From positions 7,892,353-7,956,352 of the forward strand of contig CP054936.1 in the NCBI GenBank assembly GCA_013364255.1: a stretch of DNA of 64,000 bases, given 5' to 3'. The stretch comes from Streptomyces seoulensis (lineage in GTDB: Bacteria; Actinomycetota; Actinomycetes; Streptomycetales; Streptomycetaceae). Shown one piece after another: positions 59,234 to 64,000 of the stretch. Each line of letters starts with the position of its first letter. Position 1 is the first letter of the stretch. Below the pieces are notes generated by a model, which did no database searches, was not told the DNA's origin, and saw nothing but the letters and a program-made list of their open reading frames with translations. The translations under genes and the position numbers were made by a program.

Positions 59234-60253
59234 TCAGGGCCTGCCCCGCGGCGGGACCTCCTCGCCGTGCGGCACCGGTCCGGGCGGCGTCCCCTCGCCG
59301 AAGGGCCGGCCGCCCAGCTCCGCACGGTGATGCGGCGTCAGCCACCCGCCCAGGTCGGGCCCCAGGGGCACGATGCCGGTCGGGTTGATGCCCGTGTGCA
59401 CCTGGTAGTAGTGCCGCTTGATGTGGTCGAAGTCGACCGTGTCACCGAATCCGGGCGTCTGGTACAGATCGCGGACGTACGCCCACAGCACCGGATTCTC
59501 CGCCAGCTTCCAGCGGTTGCACTTGAAGTGTCCGTGATACACGGCGTCGAAACGGACCAGTGTGGTGAACAGCCGGATGTCCGCCTCGGTGATCGTGTCG
59601 CCGACCAGGTAGCGCTGCCCGGCCAGCCGCTCCGCCAGCGCCTCCAGCCGCCGGAACACCCCCGCGCACGCCGCCTCGTACTCCGCCTGGCCGGCCGCGA
59701 AACCCGCCCGGTACACACCGTTGTTGACGTCCTCGTACACCTCGGCCATCACCGCGTCGATCTCGTCGCGCCGCGCCCGCGGATACAGGTCCGGCGCCCC
59801 CGGCCGGTGCAGGTCGCCCCACTCGGTGGCGAAGTCCAGGGTGATTTGCTGGTAGTCGTTGGTGACCAGCGCGCCGCTGGGCACGTCCACGATCGCCGGC
59901 ACGCTCACCCCGCCCGGGTAGCCGGCCTCCCGCCGGTCGTACGCCTCGCTCAGGTAGCGGATGCCGAGGACCGGGTCCCGGCCGTCGGGGTCGAGCGTGA
60001 AGCGCCAGCTGCGGTCGTCCTGGATCGGGTCGGCGACGGCCAGCGACACGGCGTCCTCCAGACCGAGCAGCCGCCGTGACACCAGCGCCCGGCCGGCCCA
60101 CGGGCAGGCGCGGCTGACCACCAGCCGGTACCGCCCCGCCCGAACCGGCCAGCCGTCCCGTCCGTCGGCGGTGATCCGGTCCGCGAAGTGGCTCTTGGAC
60201 CGCTTGAAGGCCTTGTGGCCGTAGGCGCTGTTGCCGCCGCCCGCGTCACTCAT
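59234..60253 (-). CDS. Glutathionyl-hydroquinone-reductase-like (Xi-class GST) protein
   Basis: 339 residues. The thioredoxin-like N-domain carries the catalytic CPWA motif (Cys50 in SRACPWA) and the C-domain is helical (YEDVNNGVYRAGFAAGQAEYEAA, DIRLFTTLVRFDAVYHGHFKCN). Such enzymes reduce S-thiolated hydroquinones. Actinomycetes use mycothiol rather than glutathione, so the thiol partner is probably mycothiol (inference). GGGAGG precedes the ATG. It lies 49 nt upstream of the DUF4235 gene on the same strand and may be cotranscribed. Confidence 0.88.
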   Translation of the reverse strand: MSDAGGGNSAYGHKAFKRSKSHFADRITADGRDGWPVRAGRYRLVVSRACPWAGRALVSRRLLGLEDAVSLAVADPIQDDRSWRFTLDPDGRDPVLGIRYLSEAYDRREAGYPGGVSVPAIVDVPSGALVTNDYQQITLDFATEWGDLHRPGAPDLYPRARRDEIDAVMAEVYEDVNNGVYRAGFAAGQAEYEAACAGVFRRLEALAERLAGQRYLVGDTITEADIRLFTTLVRFDAVYHGHFKCNRWKLAENPVLWAYVRDLYQTPGFGDTVDFDHIKRHYYQVHTGINPTGIVPLGPDLGGWLTPHHRAELGGRPFGEGTPPGPVPHGEEVPPRGRP

Positions 60254-60352
60254 GCCCGTCCTCCCTGCCGTAGCGCTCTCCCGTGACCGCGTTCCCCGAA
60301 ATCCGCCGACGGCACGGTGTGAGCGGCACGGAGCGCGGGCAGTCGGCGAAAC

Positions 60353-61486
60353 GTGAGCGGGACACCCAAGGAGCACGAGAAGGCCCAGGCGACGGACCAC
60401 ACGGACCGCACGGACCGGCGGGGGAGGGGGAGCACCACGGAGCACGGCACACGGCCGGAGACGGCGCACCACACCGGGCACGACACGGGACCCGGCACGG
60501 ACGGGAGCGCCGGTCGGGACCCGGGCGCGGACGACGGGCCGTCCGCCGACAGCAAGACCCGCGTCACCGTACTGGTGGCGCTCATGGCCAACCTGGTCAT
60601 CGCCGTCGCCAAGGCGGTCGGCGGGATCATCGCCCACTCCCCGGCCCTGCTGTCGGAGGCGGCGCACTCGGTCGCCGACAGCTTCAACGAGATCTTCCTG
60701 CTGGCCGCGCTGCGCCGCAGCCGCCGCCCCGCCGACCGCAAGCACCCCTTCGGCTACGGCAAGGAGCGCTTCTTCTGGTCGCTGCTCGCCGCCGTCGGCA
60801 TCTTCGTCATGGGCGGCTGCTTCTCCGTCTTCCAGGGAGTCGAGGCCCTGCGCAACGGCGCGCACGAGGACTTCCTCGGCTACACCGTGGGCCTGATCGT
60901 CCTCGCCGTCTCCCTCGTCGCCGAAGGCGTCTCCCTGCTGCGGGCGCTGCACCAGGTGCGCAAGCAGGGCGGCAGCAGCGGCCTGCGCGACCCGGCGCTG
61001 CGCACGGTCGTCGCCGAGGACGGCACCGCGGTGCTCGGCGTCACCCTCGCCATGATCGGCATGGCGCTGCACTGGATCACCGGGCAGGTCGTGTGGGAGG
61101 CGTCCGCCTCGCTCGCGATCGGCGCGCTGCTCGTCTACGTCGCCTACCGGCTCGGCTGCGACGCCCGCGACCAGCTGATCGGCGAGGCCGCGGACCCGGA
61201 GCTGAGCGGCCGGATCGGCTCCCTGCTGCGGGCGCAGCCCGAGATCGACAGCGTGGAGGCGCTGTTCACCATGAAGATGGGCCTCGACTCCATGCTGGTG
61301 GCCGCCCGGATCGACCTGGCCCCCGGTCTGGACAGCGAGCGCGTCGAGGAGGTCGCGATGCGCATCAAGCGGTCGATCGCCCGCACCGTCCCCGACGCCG
61401 ACCAGATCTTCCTGGACGTCACCGACCGTCCCGCCGAGGAGGCACGGGAAAGCCCCGCCGCGACGGGGGAGCGCGGCGGGGCCTGA
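60353..61486 (+). CDS. Cation diffusion facilitator (CDF) metal/H+ antiporter
   Basis: 377 residues with six membrane helices. The metal site of helix II is visible (LLSEAAHSVADSFNE, His-Asp) and the matching acidic pair of helix V (VVAEDGTAVLGV). The C-terminal cytoplasmic domain follows (DSVEALFTMKMGLDSMLVAARI). The first 65 residues are a His/Thr/Asp-rich tail that may bind the metal. Likely exports Zn(II) or a similar divalent cation. Start GTG with no strong ribosome site. The final codons hold a hairpin that appears to terminate the opposite gene. Confidence 0.88.
   Translation: MSGTPKEHEKAQATDHTDRTDRRGRGSTTEHGTRPETAHHTGHDTGPGTDGSAGRDPGADDGPSADSKTRVTVLVALMANLVIAVAKAVGGIIAHSPALLSEAAHSVADSFNEIFLLAALRRSRRPADRKHPFGYGKERFFWSLLAAVGIFVMGGCFSVFQGVEALRNGAHEDFLGYTVGLIVLAVSLVAEGVSLLRALHQVRKQGGSSGLRDPALRTVVAEDGTAVLGVTLAMIGMALHWITGQVVWEASASLAIGALLVYVAYRLGCDARDQLIGEAADPELSGRIGSLLRAQPEIDSVEALFTMKMGLDSMLVAARIDLAPGLDSERVEEVAMRIKRSIARTVPDADQIFLDVTDRPAEEARESPAATGERGGA
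61452..61482 (-). terminator. Hairpin inside the CDF 3' coding end
   Basis: Perfect 11-bp arms GCCCCGCCGCG and CGCGGCGGGGC with a 9-nt loop. Read leftward, it is followed by TTTCCC, so it suits termination of the minus-strand flavoenzyme gene (61586-62035). It lies within the last coding codons of the CDF gene. Confidence 0.5.
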
Positions 61487-61526
61487 AGGACGGGTGCCCG
61501 GGCCGGCCCCGCTCCATGCGCGGCCC

Positions 61527-61546
61527 CGCCGGGTTTCTTCCCGGCG
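61527..61546. terminator. Hairpin between convergent CDF and flavoenzyme genes
   Basis: Arms CGCCGGG and CCCGGCG around TTTCTT. Placed between the two convergent stops. Confidence 0.4.
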
Positions 61547-61594
61547 CCCGCCGGCTCGGCGCCCGCCGGCTCGGTGCCCGCGGGCTCAGTGCCC
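61541..61594. repeat. Tandem 15-bp repeats reaching into a stop codon
   Basis: Three full units and one partial unit of GCCGGCTCGGCGCCC type. Read on the minus strand the first unit contains the TGA stop of the flavoenzyme gene (61586-61588), while the later units have CGA at the same place. Confidence 0.7.
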
Positions 61595-62035
61595 GTCGGC
61601 CGCCTCCAGCACGAACACCGGGATCGGGCGCGAGGTCTTCTCCTGGTACTCGGCGTACGGCGGGAACGCGGCGACCGCCCGCTCCCACCACTGCGCCTTC
61701 TCGGCCCCGGTGACCTCACGGGCCGTCATGTCCCGCAGCGCCGGCCCGTCCCGCAACTCGACCCGCGGGTCGGCCTTGAGGTTGAAGTACCAGAACGGGT
61801 GCGTGGGCGCGCCGCCCTGCGAGGCCACGACTGCGTAGCGCCCGTCGTGCTCCACCCGCATCAGCGGCGTCTTGCGGATCCGGCCGCTGCGCGCCCCGCG
61901 CGTGGTCAGCAGGATCACCGGCAGTCCGGTGTCCTTGAGCGTGGTCCCCTCGGTGCCGCCGGAACTCTCGTACAACTCCACCTGCTCCCGCACCCACTGG
62001 GTGGGGCTGGGCTCGTACTCGCCCTCAAGAGGCAT
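61586..62035 (-). CDS. Deazaflavin (F420)-dependent nitroreductase-family protein
   Basis: 149 residues of the Ddn/DUF385 type split barrel: VREQVELYESSGGTEGTTLKDTGLPVILLTTRGARSGRIRKTPLMRVEHDGRYAVVASQGGAPTHPFWYFNLKADP. The family uses F420H2 to reduce quinones, nitroaromatics or fatty acids. GAGGAGAGG precedes the ATG at 62035, which is chosen over the longer shadow frame. The stop codon lies inside tandem repeats. Confidence 0.87.
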   Translation of the reverse strand: MPLEGEYEPSPTQWVREQVELYESSGGTEGTTLKDTGLPVILLTTRGARSGRIRKTPLMRVEHDGRYAVVASQGGAPTHPFWYFNLKADPRVELRDGPALRDMTAREVTGAEKAQWWERAVAAFPPYAEYQEKTSRPIPVFVLEAADGH

Positions 62036-62358
62036 GGCGTCCGTCCTCTCCTCGCATCCGGGTGCCCGGCGGGGCGCCGCCGTTCGGCGTCGGCGCCGGC
62101 ACCCCTCCATCCCTACCACCCGGCGCGATCCGGATGGGCGCCCCGGCCACCGGACGGCCGTATCCCGCCAGCCCCCGCGCCGCCGGTGCCCGCCGGCGCG
62201 CGGACGACCGGCGCGGACGGCCGGTCCGGGGCGTCCGCCGGCGCCGTACGGCGCTCCGCCCCGCCCGGCGTGGCCGAACACCGCCCGTGGGCGTGGCCGG
62301 TCTCCGCCGACGGGGCCCCGGCCCGGTATCCGGACTACGATGCCAAGGAGACGTTTGT

Positions 62359-62390
62359 CGGCCAGATGCCGCACGACGGCGATCTGGCCG
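62359..62390. promoter_or_regulatory. Nested inverted repeat upstream of P450 operon
   Basis: Outer arms CGGCCAGAT and ATCTGGCCG with inner arms GCCG and CGGC form an almost continuous 13-bp stem around CACGA. It could be an operator or an RNA hairpin in a leader. Confidence 0.5.
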
Positions 62391-62407
62391 AACTTGCCGT
62401 CGCCTAA

Positions 62408-62426
62408 TAGATGCCCCGGGCATCTA
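62408..62426. promoter_or_regulatory. Perfect 19-bp palindrome upstream of P450 operon
   Basis: TAGATGCCCCGGGCATCTA is palindromic with a single central base (9+1+9). It ends 43 nt before the P450 ATG, an ideal place for an operator. No regulator gene adjoins it in the window. Confidence 0.6.
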
Positions 62427-62468
62427 ATGAAGATCGGCACGACGCACCCTTCGTCTGCGAGGTCTTCC

Positions 62469-63683
62469 ATGCCGGACCCGACCACCGCCCCCCACGCCTC
62501 CGAGCCCGTCGCGTTCCCGCAGGACCGCTCCTGCCCGTACCACCCGCCCACGGGCTACGACCCGCTGCGCACCGACCGGCCGCTGTCCCGCGTCACCCTG
62601 TACGACGGCCGCCCGGCCTGGCTCGTCACCGGGCACGCCCTGGCCCGCGCCCTGCTGGCCGACCCGCGCCTGTCCAGCGACCGCACCCGCGACGGCTTCC
62701 CCACCACCACGCCCCGCTTCGCGGCGGCCCGCGACCGCCGGCTCGCGCTCCTCGGCGTCGACGATCCCGAGCACCGCTCCCAGCGGCGCATGATGGTGCC
62801 CAGCTTCACCCTCAAGCGGGCCGCCGCGCTCCGGCCGCGCATCCAGCACATCGTCGACGACCTGCTCGACGCGATGATCGCGCAGGGGCCGCCCGCCGAG
62901 CTGGTCGGCGCGTTCGCGCTGCCCGTGCCCTCCATGGTGATCTGCGAGCTGCTCGGCGTGCCCTACGCCGACCACGAGTTCTTCGAGGAGCAGTCCAGGC
63001 GGCTGCTGCGCGGACCGGACGTCGCCGACACGCTGGACGCGCGCGACCGGCTGGAGGAGTACCTGGGCGACCTGATCGACCGCAAGCGCGAGGAACCGGG
63101 CGAGGGGGTGCTGGACGAGCTGGTCCGGCAGCGGCCGGCCGACGGCGGACCGGACCGCGCGGAGGTGATCTCGCTGGCGGTCATCCTGCTCGTCGCCGGG
63201 CACGAGACCACCGCCAACATGATCTCGCTGGGCACCTACACCCTGCTCCAGCACCCGGGCCGGCTGGCCGAGCTGCGCGCGGATCCGGCGCTGCTGCCCG
63301 CCGCGGTCGAGGAGCTGATGCGGCTGCTGTCCATCGCCGACGGACTGCTGCGGCAGGCCACCGAGGACATCGAGGTGGCCGGCGCCACGATCCGGGCCGG
63401 CGACGGCGTGGTCTTCTCGACCTCCGTCATCAACCGCGACCAGGACGTCTACCCGGCTCCCGACGCGCTGGACTTCCACCGCTCGACCCGCCACCACGTC
63501 TCCTTCGGCTTCGGCATCCACCAGTGCCTGGGCCAGAACCTCGCCCGCGCCGAACTGGAGATCGCCCTGGGCGCCCTGGTGCGGCGGCTGCCCGGCCTCC
63601 GGCTCGCGGCCCCGCCGCAGGAGATCCCCTTCAAACCCGGCGACACGATCCAGGGGATGCTGGAACTCCCCGTGACCTGGTAA
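62469..63683 (+). CDS. Cytochrome P450, CYP105-like
   Basis: 404 residues. I-helix motif AGHETTANM, ExxR in ELMR (EELMRLLS) and haem loop FGFGIHQCLGQNLARAE (Cys353), the last typical of the CYP105 family that hydroxylates xenobiotics and secondary metabolites. GAGG lies six bases before the ATG. A ferredoxin gene follows after 12 nt, the standard CYP105 operon. Upstream symmetric sites suggest induction by a ligand-bound regulator. Confidence 0.92.
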   Translation: MPDPTTAPHASEPVAFPQDRSCPYHPPTGYDPLRTDRPLSRVTLYDGRPAWLVTGHALARALLADPRLSSDRTRDGFPTTTPRFAAARDRRLALLGVDDPEHRSQRRMMVPSFTLKRAAALRPRIQHIVDDLLDAMIAQGPPAELVGAFALPVPSMVICELLGVPYADHEFFEEQSRRLLRGPDVADTLDARDRLEEYLGDLIDRKREEPGEGVLDELVRQRPADGGPDRAEVISLAVILLVAGHETTANMISLGTYTLLQHPGRLAELRADPALLPAAVEELMRLLSIADGLLRQATEDIEVAGATIRAGDGVVFSTSVINRDQDVYPAPDALDFHRSTRHHVSFGFGIHQCLGQNLARAELEIALGALVRRLPGLRLAAPPQEIPFKPGDTIQGMLELPVTW

Positions 63684-63695
63684 GAGGCTGCCGTC

Positions 63696-63896
63696 ATGCC
63701 CATCGACATCGACAAGGACGTCTGCATCGGCGCCGGCCAGTGCGCCCTGGCCGCCCCGCACGTGTTCACCCAGGACGACGAGGGCTTCAGCACCCTGCTG
63801 ACCGACCCGGAGACCGGCGCGGCCGACCCGATGGCCCGCGTCGCCGCGAAGGCCTGCCCCGTCGGCGCGATCACGATCACGGAGCCGCCCGCCTGA
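63696..63896 (+). CDS. [3Fe-4S] ferredoxin, P450 partner
   Basis: 66 residues with three cluster cysteines (C10, C16, C54 in DVCIGAGQCALAAPHVF and ACPVGAI); Ala at the fourth position marks the [3Fe-4S] class. It carries electrons from a ferredoxin reductase (not in the window) to the P450 encoded 12 nt upstream. AAGAGG precedes the ATG. Confidence 0.93.
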   Translation: MPIDIDKDVCIGAGQCALAAPHVFTQDDEGFSTLLTDPETGAADPMARVAAKACPVGAITITEPPA

Positions 63897-63902
63897 TACC
63901 CC

Positions 63903-63930
63903 GGAGCCCGGAGTCCGGAGTCCGGAGCCC
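63903..63930. repeat. Four tandem 7-bp units after ferredoxin gene
   Basis: GGAGCCC, GGAGTCC, GGAGTCC, GGAGCCC follow each other a few bases after the ferredoxin stop. The remaining 70 nt to the window end hold no recognisable gene. Confidence 0.7.
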
Positions 63931-64000
63931 GGGGAGGCCGACACCCCGGGCCCTGGAACCCTTGGGGGCTCTGCCGCGCCGCCCGGCCCGGTGGGATCTC

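Larger units (their letters stand above)
62036..62468. other. Divergent spacer with hairpin and palindrome before P450 operon
   Basis: This 433-nt region has no convincing gene. A short plus-strand frame ending at 62407 (MPHDGDLAELAVA at its end) has atypical, less GC-rich codons and no ribosome site. The notable features are a nested inverted repeat at 62359-62390 and a perfect palindrome at 62408-62426. Confidence 0.5.

Noticed and set aside
62300..62407. Short plus-strand frame ending MPHDGDLAELAVA before the P450
   Set aside because: No ribosome site, atypical codons and overlap with the nested inverted repeat; more likely non-coding regulatory DNA, though a leader peptide cannot be fully excluded.
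1..64000. tRNA, rRNA, CRISPR arrays, insertion sequences, phage or conjugative genes
   Set aside because: No clover-leaf with TTCGAA-type T-loop, no evenly spaced direct repeats with unique spacers, and no transposase, integrase, terminase or relaxase motifs were recognised on reading. A covariance-model scan would be needed to exclude a tRNA firmly.

Overview
The window is a gene-dense chromosomal stretch of a high-GC actinomycete, most likely a Streptomyces or close relative. The evidence is uniformly GC-rich third codon positions, frequent GTG/TTG starts, GTGA/ATGA gene overlaps, a GlnR-type nitrogen box, a DmdR/IdeR-type iron box, CYP105-like and CYP102-like P450s, F420-type flavoenzymes, LutABC and DUF4235. 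I see about 56 protein genes. I recognised no rRNA, tRNA, CRISPR array, insertion sequence, prophage gene or attachment site, so it reads as ordinary chromosome with accessory metabolic and stress genes.

Layout. 1-6.5 kb: tail of a WD40 protein, a large nitrate reductase fused to a CysJ-like diflavin reductase with a GlnR half-site upstream, and a divergent glutaminase-like/methyltransferase fusion that has lost its catalytic cysteine. 6.6-14.6 kb: PAP2 membrane protein, small tautomerase, DoxX, PPOX flavoenzyme, a GlxA-type regulator divergent from an isochorismatase-like hydrolase, an acetyltransferase/TetR pair under a striking inverted repeat, and CtaG. 15.4-23.8 kb: a colinear set of FAD/Fe-S oxidoreductase, PoxB-like TPP enzyme, GH15 glycosidase, SDR and MarR. 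23.9-27.4 kb: an OpuC-type osmoprotectant ABC system whose ATPase is on the opposite strand. 27.4-30.3 kb: lutABC.

30.7-41.7 kb: proline iminopeptidase-like hydrolase, ECF sigma factor with a SnoaL-like tail, a Cys-rich/pentapeptide fusion, a stand-alone CYP102-like P450 divergent from a TetR gene, an iron-boxed DUF2470 gene, a Tat-exported lactonase-like propeller, a FUSC exporter, an EF-G-binding FBP protein and a ROK regulator. 42-51.7 kb: several SDRs, a second FUSC protein, a HAD phosphatase, a PHP protein, a secreted GH16-ricin laminarinase-like enzyme and a VanZ protein. 51.9-55.8 kb: a compact Mrp-type Na+/H+ antiporter operon of six overlapping or closely spaced genes. 55.8-64 kb: DUF4230, an unusual PRPP synthetase paralogue, STAS, VOC, DUF4235, a glutathionyl-hydroquinone-reductase-like protein, a CDF transporter, an F420-type nitroreductase and a CYP105-like P450/ferredoxin pair.

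The most notable signals are regulatory or domain-level. The same 21-bp motif lies about 76 nt upstream of both the ROK regulator and the GH16 gene 10 kb away. An iron box overlaps the DUF2470 start region. A 19-bp-spacer MerR-type promoter drives an apparently leaderless SDR. Two key enzymes have altered catalytic motifs (GATase Cys to Gly; PRPP-loop Asp to Ala). Several convergent genes overlap at their 3' ends, and some stop codons sit inside short tandem repeats.
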